From contig NC_054751.1 of NCBI RefSeq assembly GCF_018143015.1, positions 25,526,783-25,590,782 on the forward strand: DNA of 64,000 nucleotides, written 5' to 3'. The notes under the pieces are model-generated. The model worked only from the letters and a program-made list of their open reading frames with translations. It had not been told where the DNA came from and made no database searches. The position numbers were made by a program, and so were the translations under genes. Numbering within the stretch: position 1 is the stretch's first letter; each line of letters opens with the position of its first letter. Positions 24,201 to 32,499 of the stretch are shown piece after piece. The DNA comes from Lytechinus variegatus (lineage: Eukaryota; Echinodermata; Echinoidea; Temnopleuroida; Toxopneustidae).

Positions 24201-24344
24201 TCTTGATTCAGAATAAACGTGAGCGCGTAGTGTGACCCTCTGGTGGGGCCTGAGACCAACGGCCTTGATGTGAAGATCCTCATCGTTCAGACTACACGCC
24301 GGGAGAACATGGAGCCTTGGAAACGACTCAACATCGAGATCCAT
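6270..24344 (-). CDS. Peroxisomal ACOT/BAAT-family acyl-CoA thioesterase or acyl-CoA:amino acid N-acyltransferase, 8 exons, complete CDS
   Basis: Coding exons read on the minus strand are 24344-24143, 22914-22633, 21842-21655, 20205-19991, 19081-18976, 17787-17707, 7369-7234 and 6439-6270. All junctions are GT/AG and join in phase, giving 1380 nt and 459 residues (human BAAT and ACOT4 are about 420). Residues 1-160 match the N-terminal Ig-like ACOT/BAAT domain: VLPACSLNDEDLHIKAVGL, then GGSYRGIEPMGLLWSLEP and SVERWYL. The rest is the alpha/beta hydrolase domain: LLDIRGGVPFLVEDRPS, LMASHGFAVFSINY, then VGIVSSCLGS. I place the nucleophile at Cys247, the acid at Asp347 (FITTGDD) and the histidine at His382 (EGAGHYVDAPY). 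The protein ends in SSKL, a canonical PTS1, as in peroxisomal ACOTs (BAAT ends SQL). An in-frame stop lies upstream of the first ATG. A Cys nucleophile is BAAT-like; most type-I ACOTs have Ser. Acyl conjugation therefore seems as likely as hydrolysis, but substrate cannot be read from sequence. Intron 6 carries a 9-kb foldback element. Confidence 0.93.
7373..7562. repeat. ATA/ATG trinucleotide microsatellite abutting ACOT/BAAT exon 7
   Basis: About 190 bp of imperfect AAT/GAT repeats. Read on the minus strand they are TTA/TCA units that run straight into the acceptor CATTATAG of exon 7 at 7370. Confidence 0.9.
7563..7816. repeat. Dispersed repeat with a TATATAGCGCC end
   Basis: The start CATTTATATAGCGCCATC is a word that commonly borders SINE-like repeats in marine invertebrates, and a similar word ends the SINE at 42690. 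The rest (for example GAAGGTTTCCAGCGATGG) has no coding. Family assignment is by resemblance only. Confidence 0.4.
7817..8384. mobile_element. MITE-derived left end of the foldback element
   Basis: This stretch matches the MITE at 18219-18770 almost end to end: AGTAGAATTCACTGAGCAAAA, CAGTCGTCATGAATATTCAT, then the inverted GAATATTCATGACGACTG and CATTTTGCTCAGTG. The expected right terminus (CAGCCCGGACC) is missing and replaced by TAGTAGAGCGGAT of the large element. Confidence 0.75.
8523..10850. repeat. Left array of 13 GTTGCCATGGCAAC-type palindromes
   Basis: The 14-bp cores start at 8523, 8686, 8837, 9071, 9225, 9470, 9624, 9830, 10068, 10216, 10447, 10604 and 10837. Spacing from the third core on is mostly alternate, about 150 and 235 bp, so the basic unit is about 390 bp with two palindromes (CCGTTGCC... 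type and CATTGCC... type). Several are exact, several have one or two changes. The intervening AT-rich text is also conserved between units. The core fits the RFX consensus GTNRCC(N0-3)RGYAAC. Confidence 0.92.
10905..13190. repeat. Tandem ~160-190-bp AAGATGGC units in two head-to-head blocks
   Basis: From 10905 to about 11820 each unit contains CCAAGATGGCTTCCAAAAATGG-like text, then TGGACATAGTTCA, ATATGATTTTGGTGTCTA, CCATGGTTTCAA and GGACAAGTTACAAGGACAG. From about 11840 to 13190 the same words appear reverse-complemented (GGAAGCCATCTTGGATTTTT, CTTGTAACTTGTCC). The switch is at the near-palindrome GTGGATATCATATCCAC, centred near 11831. GCCATCTTGG matches the core of a YY1 site. Confidence 0.88.
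13190..14220. other. Unpaired spacer in the right arm of the foldback element
   Basis: About 1 kb with no counterpart in the left arm. The first half is AT-rich with poly-T and AAGGGTATTTTTATTG words. A short minus-strand frame at 13926-14153 shows no family I recognise. It may be an insertion or a remnant of the ancestral interior. Confidence 0.45.
14596..16712. repeat. Right array of GTTGCCATGGCAAC-type palindromes, inverted relative to the left array
   Basis: Cores start at 14596, 15208, 15347, 15591, 15752, 15998, 16152, 16386, 16536 and 16699. From 15347 on, spacing alternates at about 150-163 and 234-246 bp, as in the left array. The linking text is the reverse complement of the left arm, for example CCCCTAAATTAATTGAGTAG here against CTACTCAATTAATTTAGGGG there. 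Units between 14610 and 15207 are decayed. Confidence 0.92.
16850..17240 (-). mobile_element. LINE reverse transcriptase fragment
   Basis: The minus-strand frame 17165-16869 encodes SRFDVENALLFN, then LQNLHWLPIRKRIEFKILLL and TWKVLNGLAPKYLQDL. This is the thumb region of CR1/L2-like LINE polymerases (LHWLPV..RI.FKI..LTYK.LNG.AP.YL). The fragment abuts the right end of the 9-kb foldback element, so the LINE copy may have been its landing site. No continuation was recognised on the far side. Confidence 0.75.
18219..18770. mobile_element. 0.55-kb MITE, TIR TTAAAGGGATGGTCCGGG
   Basis: It is bounded by TTAAAGGGATGGTCCGGG and CCCGGACCATTCCTTTAA. The interior is itself a foldback: AATTCACTGAGCAAAATGCC and CAGTCGTCATGAATATTCAT each recur inverted near the other end. 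The target duplication fits TA or TTAA. It lies in ACOT/BAAT intron 5. Confidence 0.88.
19342..19512. mobile_element. Short MITE with GGGCAACATACTGTCCAC termini
   Basis: GGGCAACATACTGTCCAC at the left is answered by GTGGACAGTATGTTGCTC at the right, about 130 bp apart. It lies in ACOT/BAAT intron 4 and has no coding. Confidence 0.75.
19800..19857. repeat. (ATC)n microsatellite
   Basis: Imperfect ATC repeats with ATTATC and ATTACC interruptions, in ACOT/BAAT intron 4. Confidence 0.85.
21905..22112 (-). mobile_element. SINE-like fragment
   Basis: Read on the minus strand it contains GTTGTGGTCTCGTGATTCTA, a CTTTAGCAAGAAACTTATTC segment and CTGCACTCGACCCAGGTGA. This order (right-hand tRNA-type text, then ACCCAGGTG body) resembles tRNA-derived SINEs such as the one at 42690-42994. 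A good A box is not visible, so it may be 5'-truncated. It lies in ACOT/BAAT intron 2. Confidence 0.45.
23050..23372 (+). mobile_element. LINE 3' UTR/tail in ACOT/BAAT intron 1
   Basis: It ends GGGGCTACCCTGTTGAATAA followed by AGACATAATAAATAGATAAA. This is the common terminal wording of animal non-LTR elements (poly-adenylation-like AATAAA and short repeats). It is 5'-truncated, with no polymerase coding. The left border is a guess. Confidence 0.5.
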
Positions 24345-24775
24345 GACCGCAATCTGTTCACACGGTTCTAGTTAGATTAGTCCGTTGACTTCTGATTTCT
24401 GCGATACGGGTAATACTCAGTTCCAGTATTTAATGTAAGTGATAACTTGATGAAATTAATTTATTGACCAATTTAGACGAGAGAATACCGTGTTGTGGGT
24501 GCAGTACTACCACGGAACTGTGTATACTGGTAATAACCTGGAAATGGAAAGTATAGACCTATTTATTTGCGAAAATAGCACACGATGCAAGTATTGATGA
24601 TCGGTTCAGTTTATATAAGGATAGCAATTAATTACTCTGAAGTACTCATGATTGGGTCTATAAAGAGAGACTCGCTGGATCTGAAGTTGAGAATCATGTG
24701 GAATAAGAGCAGATATATGACCCGGGATATATACTCCTGATACCAGATAACTGCAGACAAAAATATAATGCTATA

Positions 24776-24890
24776 ATAATAACAATAATAATAATGATGA
24801 TGATGATTATGATGATAATAATAATAATGATTATAATATTTATAATAACAACAATAATAATAATGATAATAAAATTGCAATTATAATAAA
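24776..24890. repeat. ATA/ATG trinucleotide microsatellite
   Basis: Imperfect AAT/GAT repeat tract with TATAATAACAACAATAATAA at the right. The open frames across it, rich in Ile or Tyr/His, are artefacts of the repeat. Confidence 0.85.
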
Positions 24891-25731
24891 CAAGAGTAAT
24901 TCGCGCCAGAATAGAACACAAAGCAATTTATAAGTTTTACTACTTTTTTTCAAAACCAATCGCCTGTAGATAGATAACTTACATCATCATAATAATTACA
25001 ACATGATAATAAATAATTTTAACATAGTGGTCTGATATGGTTTGCACCCATTTTTCTTCCGACAGGTAAATTAAATGGCATTGCCCCTCGCCCAAACGAT
25101 CCCACAGCATACTATGAGTTTCATGAAATTTGAAGTTTATATATGCGTTCTTTCATTTAGAGTTCGGTATAGAGATTCCATTATTTGTTTATTGATTTTT
25201 TTCTTTTTTTTAAATAGTGTCCTTAAAACAGCGTGTTATATCATGTCACACAATTCCATAATTAAGGCTATTACATTCTGCACGATATCACTATAATCAA
25301 AATCATGTAATTGAAAACATACGTAATATAAATTCAGTATAGTATAGACACTTACCTCAGGTCCTGTTGTCTCATATTGTATGATCAATTTATTTGTTCA
25401 TGATTTGTTCAACCAGTGTAGAACATATATTATTTCCCTTTCCTGTCTGCAGTCATGTCAGTTTCGTAGAATAATTTTTGCTATAATAATGAAGTCATGC
25501 ATGCCCGTGTCTCGTAAGAGTGGACTTTGTCCCCGTGATCATTAAAAATCGAACGTCTCGGAGAAAAGGGATAACGTGTTCTTTTATCTCAGGTAGACTT
25601 AAAGGGGAAGTTCACCCCTACAAAAAGTTTATTGTAGAAATAGCAGAAAAAATAAAAGAAAATATTGTCGAAGGTTTGAGAAAAATTCACCAAATAATTA
25701 AAAAGTTATTAAAATTTCAATATGATTTTGA

Positions 25732-27169
25732 CAGGGGCGTAGATAGCGGGGGGATGGGGGGGATGCATCCCCCCAGAATTTTAGGTGGGGGGGATGGTGT
25801 GTACAATCATCCCCCCAGGTTTCTGTGGGGGAAGAAGCAAAACTATACAGTAATAAAGCAATGAATGCTAGTTAAAATCAATCAATAATAATAGCAGTAA
25901 TAATCATAACGTACAACAATGACAAACATGATAAAAATTTGACTTTTATTCAGAGTCAATCATCTTATATGCATTTACAACTTGCAAGTTTTAAGTAATA
26001 ACAACTGTCTTGCGTCGTCATATACATTTAAGGATCGTTATTCAGAGTTTCACCAAGTACATTTCCTTATAATAATTATGTATTTGCACAGGAGATAAGT
26101 TCAAAATATTTCATTACAGATTTAAGAAAGTGTCGCTTAATCACTCCCTTTCAGAGCAATTGCTTTCATAACATATTAACACTGTTCAAACGAATTAATA
26201 AGAAATTACCTATACACATACACTGACCCTTTTCCCTGCTGGCCATGTCCTCAACCCCTACTTTGCAAAGGAAAGGTGAAAATTTTCAGTCTCTAAGGAG
26301 CGAATTAGTAAATGAATGATTTTGGAATGAAAGTGCAAATTTTGGATGGCCTCAGTGATATCCGAGGTTTTTTTCACTCAATATTTTTGGCGCAATGTAT
26401 TTTGGAATTACTTATACCAGTGATTTCTGTACGTGCGCAGTCTTCTAGGTTTGAAGGTTATAAACTGTTACATTTCCTTACCTATGTTTTTATCATAATC
26501 ATCATAACAAGGTACATAATAAGAAATGAATCGAAATTATAACAAGTTACTATCTATACAGTTTACTTCCGACAACCCGATGAGGTTTATTTCATTTCCA
26601 TACTTAATTCAATCAAGCCTTTGTAATCATGTGCTTATCATTTTAGTGTCCGCATATCTGCACGTGGATAAGAAATATAATGTTGAGCTTTTTTTATTTT
26701 ACCCCTATTACTATAATTGTAATTGATATTTTTTTTAGTTATTTGGCTGTTTATTTGTTTATTCCTTTAGTTGTTGATTCATTCGTTTGATCATTAACAA
26801 TATCGCTACTTTTAAAAGAGTATACTACTATACTAGTAAAATAAGGAATACTAGTTATTCTAGATCATGTTTAGCAGGACTGTCATGACCAAGATGATAA
26901 CTAGACATCCGACAAATGACATTTCTCTTATGATCATCTTTACTCATTGTCATTAATCAAACAAAAGATTAGTGCCATGAAAAATGTGCAAGGAAGTTTG
27001 TTTATTACTGGATGCCCTGTTTATTGCTGAAAGCAAAGTGATTAAAAGACACACGAGATAATCCATGAGGCAGATCGTGTTATTTTGTTATCTTTAACTC
27101 GTCTGCTTTGGCCCATGATATTTTGTTTTTATCGAGTACGTTATCTCCTTCATTCTTTATATTTATATA

Positions 27170-27216
<47 letters not shown>

Positions 27217-27278
27217 ATGACCCAGCTAGGGATCATCCCCCCCCCCCCCCCAGGTCTAAGGACCTGTCTACGCCACTG
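25732..27278. mobile_element. Non-autonomous hAT-like element, 8-bp TSD GATTTTGA
   Basis: The termini are CAGGGGCGTAGATAG and CTGTCTACGCCACTG (inverse CAGTGGCGTAGACAG), a known hAT-style end. The flanks are identical 8-mers GATTTTGA at 25724-25731 and 27279-27286, as hAT transposases make. Subterminal G- and C-runs pair. The 1.5-kb interior shows only short frames and no recognisable transposase. Confidence 0.88.
27170..27212. repeat. (TA)n microsatellite
   Basis: Near-pure TA dinucleotide run inside the hAT-like element, close to its right end. Confidence 0.9.
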
Positions 27279-29668
27279 GATTTTGACGTCATATGCGAGC
27301 AGCATTAATTCCTACGTAGCGAATGGTAAAAAATCAATGAAATGTCATTTTCTCAGAAAATTTAAAATGGTTTTCACTGTACCTTTTGTATATCAATAGA
27401 CAAATCATTTCACATCCGATCATGAATAGAAAACAAAATCAAGTCTTAAGGAACCATACAAAATTTGAAATCCATGCATTTTATATTACATAACACATGG
27501 GGCAGCTGCTCGTTTATGACGTTACAAATCCAAAATATTGAACTCTAATAACTTTCTTACTCTTTAACGGATTTTCTTCAAACCTTCACCAATATTGTTT
27601 ACTATTTTTTTCTGCTATTTTTACAACAAAGTTTTCTTCAGGGTGAACTTCCCCTTTAATACAGAGGTGACGTAACCCAAGGGCGTTAGGCTGGTTTGTG
27701 CATGCTCGGTGGGTGTACATCTTGGGGAGGTGGAACTAAAGTTTGGAAAATCAGCTGTTGTAAGCAGAAGGGTAAAATTTCGTTTTGCTTGCCAGTGTCG
27801 GAACTCCTCTGCCTCAGCGGAAGGTACATGTGCACCCCAATCAGTAAGCCTACGCCCTTGTACCCGGCCCGTACCCCCCCCCCATGTAAAAACAGTAACA
27901 AACACAATGGAGAGGAAACAAAAAAATAATCGAGTCCACTTCATATCACTAATATATCCCTACCTACCCGCCTCCTTCTGTAATGGAAGTGAAACTGCTT
28001 TATAATGTCACTACGTATAGGCTACGGAACAAAAATACAATCTCGCTCGATGGTATACGCCCCCTCACAGTCATGTTCATCGTGGTCTTTCGAGGATGCT
28101 ATTATCAAATGATTTATAATCATTTTCTCCTTTTATAGGAATAACCTCAACCAGAACAATAAATTTTATTCTGCAACATTAAACTTTCACGCGTGAATGG
28201 AAATCGGGTATAGCTACCTGAATATTTCGCCTATCAATAATGATTGCTTCGCTCTCTCGAATTGTCCCACCCCTGTTGGGCATTCTTAGATACACCAGTT
28301 AACCATGCACTGTAATAAACACATCCATTAATTTAAGCGAGGATCCAAGGGCACAGGGGTGCTCGTACTCCTCGCCCCCACCCCAGCATCCCCATATACA
28401 GGAAATCGTCCCTTTGTTACAGCACTGAGACATTCCCCTCTCAATATACAATAATTTGAGGGGTGATCTGATTTTCCGATAAGCAATAAAATTGTGTTCT
28501 TTCAGGGAAGTGAGTAGTTTTGTTTTCTCATTTTTCCTGTCCAAGTCAGAAAATTCTGAAGAAATTAAACATTGTGGATCCCTCCGTGTATTATTACTTG
28601 AACCCACGTATTGAAAAGATTATCTGATGAAATCCAGCGGACTAATCAAAGTTGACCTCTAGACATTGATAGAAATCACAAGTATGTATGGTGAACTTTG
28701 CTCCTCGACCAGTGACGATTAACAAGTCATGGATGTCAGCAGCGAGCCATGTGGGGGCAGTTGCACCCCAAGAAATTTTGAAAACCTAACATTTTTACTG
28801 AAAATTTTCACAAAATTTACCAAATTTGTGATGCCCGAAATAATTTAATTTCACTTTAAAAGTAAATGCAAAAGCGCCTAGTGACGAGCTCAGAGTCGTT
28901 TCGCTCTCTTGCTTTCGAGTTTCTTCATTTTCATTATGCACCCCCCCCCCCTCTGGAAAATTCTTCGTATATACTGCCATGGCATGATGATTACCGGGGA
29001 TGATTATTACCCTAACTGTCTTTAATTACATGGATGGAGAATGACGAGGGAAACTAATTGGTAGCGGGGTAATGAAGCCAATAATTTCGAGGGGGAAGAT
29101 ATATGGCATTTTGCATAAAATGCAAGCGAGCGAAGCGAACGAGTAAAAATTTCTACAATTTTTTGTTTAAAACCCTATTTGATAAAGATTTTTACACAAT
29201 ATTCTGAAAGTAAAATCGTATTCCACCCTTCCCTCTTTTCTTTTCCCTTTTTTTGTTCTTGGTCGTAAAAATGTACACCAGTGCAAGTTGGTAATCCAAA
29301 GTCTTTGTAAAAAAAAGGTTCTTGTATTCAAATGATATTCTCCCATCCTTTTAAATTAGTTCTCAATCCAACTGTATTATATTCTTTCCCTCTCTCGTTC
29401 GCTCTTTCTGGAGCCATTGGTAGATAAAATGTTAAGGGGGCGTTTCCTGGGGGCCCGTTAAATAAATCTTGTTATGATAACAAAATTTAATTGCAGTCAC
29501 AATTTAAAGATGATGCGGAAATATTTCATTCTGATTAGCTGAACTTTATTATAAAAACTGTGCATTTGTCACTAACGGGTCTTTATTAAACGGGACCTTG
29601 GGACCATAATTATGAAACTTTGGTATGCCATACAAATGTTGATGAAACCGCTCATCACCTCAACACCT

Positions 29669-29826
29669 CAGTCACACTACCCCTACGGCCGCTGTATACG
29701 GCGAGTCGATAACAACCGTTTTAACATTTGTTTTGTAGCAGCTACATTCGGGTGGTTTGAATAAAATTAGATAAAACGGCTGTTTTCGCGACTCGCCCTA
29801 CGGCGGCCGTAGGGAAAATGTGACTG
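29669..29826. mobile_element. 158-bp MITE, TIR CAGTCACA
   Basis: The ends CAGTCACA and TGTGACTG are followed inwards by CCCTACGGCCGC and its inverse GCGGCCGTAGGG, and by GGCGAGTCG and its inverse CGACTCGCC. It is GC-rich at both arms with an AT-rich loop. Confidence 0.85.
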
Positions 29827-30084
29827 AGATATAAGTGCTTCTCAACCAACGATTTCATTATGCTGACAAAACACAATCCCAATACATGCAATGCTTTGAT
29901 TTTATTTGATTTCACTTACATCTCAGTAACAAAATTATAGAAGTATAAACTATTGCATAACAATAAGCAATCATTCCCCATCATAATGAATAACATAAAT
30001 AATACTATTCTAATTCAAATACAAATTACATCATGTACATACTTAGAATTTTTTTTTCTGATTCATTAAAACATGTATGTGAAC

Positions 30085-30285
30085 TAATATACAGATATTG
30101 CCTACCTAGAGTTTGAATATAACATTTCCTCTCCCCGACGGAGTTATATTTTTCCCAAGGGATTATATTTTGCCCGAAGCGCGCAGCGCTGAGGGAAAAT
30201 ATTATCCGAGGGAAAAATATAGCTTCGGAGGGGAGTTGAAATGTTATTTGTTAAAACGATAGACCAGGCAATATCTGTTATATTA
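30085..30285. mobile_element. Foldback repeat with CAGATATTGCCT termini
   Basis: The outer arms AGATATTGCCTA and AGGCAATATCT pair. Further in, AACATTTC pairs with GAAATGTT, and TATATTTTTCCC with GGGAAAAATATA. The centre GAAGCGCGCAGCGCTG is GC-rich. Sequence to about 30620 carries two TGACGTCA-like words and may belong to the same family. Confidence 0.75.
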
Positions 30286-30774
30286 TATAGTATATGTGGA
30301 TTCGCCATCAGAAATTACATTCATCATCTGGCTCAAACGCGAAATTCTTGCTACAGCTCTGATCCATCTACGTCATAATAGATTTTTTTTTGGAAGATAC
30401 ATCAAGCGCGTTCTTCATGCAATCGACGCGTTAACATTAGCGCGTACATCATATAAACTACCTTGGTACGCAACTTGTATGCAGCGAGTGACGTCACCTT
30501 AGTGAATATAACGCCGCAATTGAAAATACAACGCAGTATATTCCCTAAAGTGACGTCAAAACCTAGAATATAACTAATGCGATCCTCGCAGCTATGGTCA
30601 CGTGATGGCGTATTGACCTATCACTGATTCGAATCTACATAACCCATGTAATATAAATATATATCCATCAAAAATATAAATAAGTATGTGCATGATCGCA
30701 TGATCGTTTAAGGTGTCAAAAATGGTACAACAAAATAAATGTTGAAAAAAAATGGGAGATGAGTTTTTGAATTT

Positions 30775-31070
30775 TTTAGCGAGATATTTTATCTTGCCAA
30801 GTCGACTTATAAAACATTATATGTCGACATGGCAAGATATGGAGTGTCCAAGGCCCGGCGAGAGTCCAAACAGGGATATCCCTGGTCCAAATATCTCGCC
30901 ATGTTGACATATAACTTTATATAAGTCAACTTGGCAATATAACGTATCTCGCCATGTTGACACAATTTATAAGTCGACTTAGCGAGATAACGTATCTCGC
31001 CATGTCGACATAATCAGGTTTTTATGTCGACATGGCAAGATCAGTATCTCGCCAAGTCGTCAAGTCCATG
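30775..31070. repeat. Cluster of inverted ATCTCGCCAAGTCGAC words
   Basis: Within 300 bp there are about eight variants of CTCGCCATGTCGACATA or TATGTCGACATGGCAAGAT in both orientations, spaced about 20-70 bp. They form several alternative hairpins. No open frame is of note. Confidence 0.8.
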
Positions 31071-32493
31071 GCACTTTAAAGGCTCTGTAGGAAAGGGAAA
31101 ATAAAACTAATAAAAAACATAAAAAGGGAAAGGGAAGGAAAGAAGAACATGTGAGAAAGAACAATTCTCCCCGATATAATAGCATGATTGGTAAGACAAG
31201 GACAAGGAAATAAATCAAAAATGACAAAAAGGAAAACAAAAGAGGGAAATTAAGGAAGAATTATGGAATGAGCCAAAGTCTAATTGGAAAATATAAAAAA
31301 GGGACAAGATAACACTACCGGGCTGCCGAGGATTGAAGATAACGAGTGGGAAGAAAGATGGATGGTTGTATGAAAGTCGATTATAAACTTGCCAAATGTC
31401 CAAAGCTACCGGGGGCTCTGTCCAAGCCCCCGTGCAGTGGGGGCTCTTCATTCATCTGTAACATCCGGGCTCTATAATGGGCCCCTGTATGGACCCTTCC
31501 TGCATTAAGCTTTACGTTGAAGCACTGGCGTACCGGGGGGGGGGTGGTTCCACAGCCAATGGTTAAATAAAAGAAAATAAAGGAAGCAGCGAAATTAGAT
31601 GAATGAAAAAAAAATGGTGTTACAAGATATTTTCTATGATGTAAAAATCTATCACTGACATTAGAATTCCATTTCAAAAGGCCATTTTTCTTTCTGGCTC
31701 GCTTCGCTTGCTGGCGACATTTACAAACTTTCCCATTTGCTCAGGTGTGCCCTATCAAAATATGATTACGGTACACAACTGCATTGAATTTAAGTGTTGT
31801 GTAAAAGCTATATAGAATTAGTGGCCATCTGTAAGGTTTAATATGGCTTTATAATATCAAGAGGTCCGGGCTCTGCCTCGGACCCCACCCACATAGCACT
31901 GTTGTATAGATGAGTTTGAACCTTGGCCCCAAAAAGTTCTCCAACCAAACACGAAAAAGGATGAAAGAAAGAAAAGCAAACGAAAAGTGTATTATATTTT
32001 GCCGATCACGTCAAATCATGAAAAGGTGATTTTATTTATCTCGCTCGCTTCGCTAGCTCGGGACTTATGTTAAGCTACTTCTTTCCACACGCGCCATACT
32101 GGGCCCCCTTGAGCATGGGCGGAAATCCCAGGGGGACACACTATCAAATGTCCCCCTACTATTTTTGGTCTTTTACGATGGTAATAAATACACTATTCAA
32201 AATCGAAATAAAACTCAAAATCGAAATAAAACATGTATTTTGTGTAGAGATGATTTTTTTTTCTTTTTTTTGCTTGTCAAATTTAAAATTTATTTTTGGT
32301 GAAATGACCTTAAATTTGGAGTGACAACCGTTTTTTTTTTTTTGCTTGTCAAATTTTCCAGCCCCTTGCCCCCCCTACCCTTTGGGAGAGATTTCTGCAC
32401 TGCTCTTGCCAGAATCTATAGGGCGCCAGCTTACGATCAGATATCGTCATTAGCAACAGTACCTCTCGAAAGTTCTAATTATTGCTGAGCAAG

Positions 32494-32499
32494 ATGATG
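32494..32499 (+). CDS. CCT7: CCT7 coding exon 1: ATGATG only
   Basis: The next exon opens in phase 0 with [10 protein letters not shown], so the start must lie on an upstream exon. The string AAGATGATG followed by GTAAGC at 32500 gives MM joined to [10 protein letters not shown]. This parallels the human start MMPTPVILLKEG and needs no extra residues. The split leaves six coding bases before a 4.6-kb intron. The choice rests on phase, a strong donor and the family N-terminus; RNA evidence could move it. Confidence 0.65.

Larger units (their letters stand above)
25599..27659. mobile_element. Foldback element, TIR TTAAAGGGGAAGTTCACCC, interrupted by a hAT-like insertion
   Basis: The left end is TTAAAGGGGAAGTTCACCC and the right end is GGGTGAACTTCCCCTTTAA. 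Subterminal text also pairs: AATATTGTCGAAGGTTTGAG with CTTCAAACCTTCACCAATAT. Without the insertion the element would be about 0.5 kb. Its termini share TTAAAGGG with the elements at 18219 and 57755. Confidence 0.85.
24345..32493. other. Intergenic region between divergent ACOT/BAAT and CCT7 genes
   Basis: About 8.1 kb with no exon that I can support. It holds a trinucleotide repeat (24776-24890), nested DNA transposons (25599-27659), a (TA)n run (27170-27212), short TIR elements (29669-29826, 30085-30285), the ATCTCGCC cluster (30775-31070) and G/C-homopolymer-bearing repeat ends. Both promoters should lie here, but no TATA or initiator could be singled out. Confidence 0.6.

Noticed and set aside
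24632-24921. Tyr/His-rich and Ile-rich open frames
   Set aside because: They are translations of the AAT/GAT microsatellite.
27621-28005. Several overlapping open frames on both strands
   Set aside because: Overlapping frames on both strands, homopolymer C/G runs and no family match; they lie in repeat-derived intergenic sequence.
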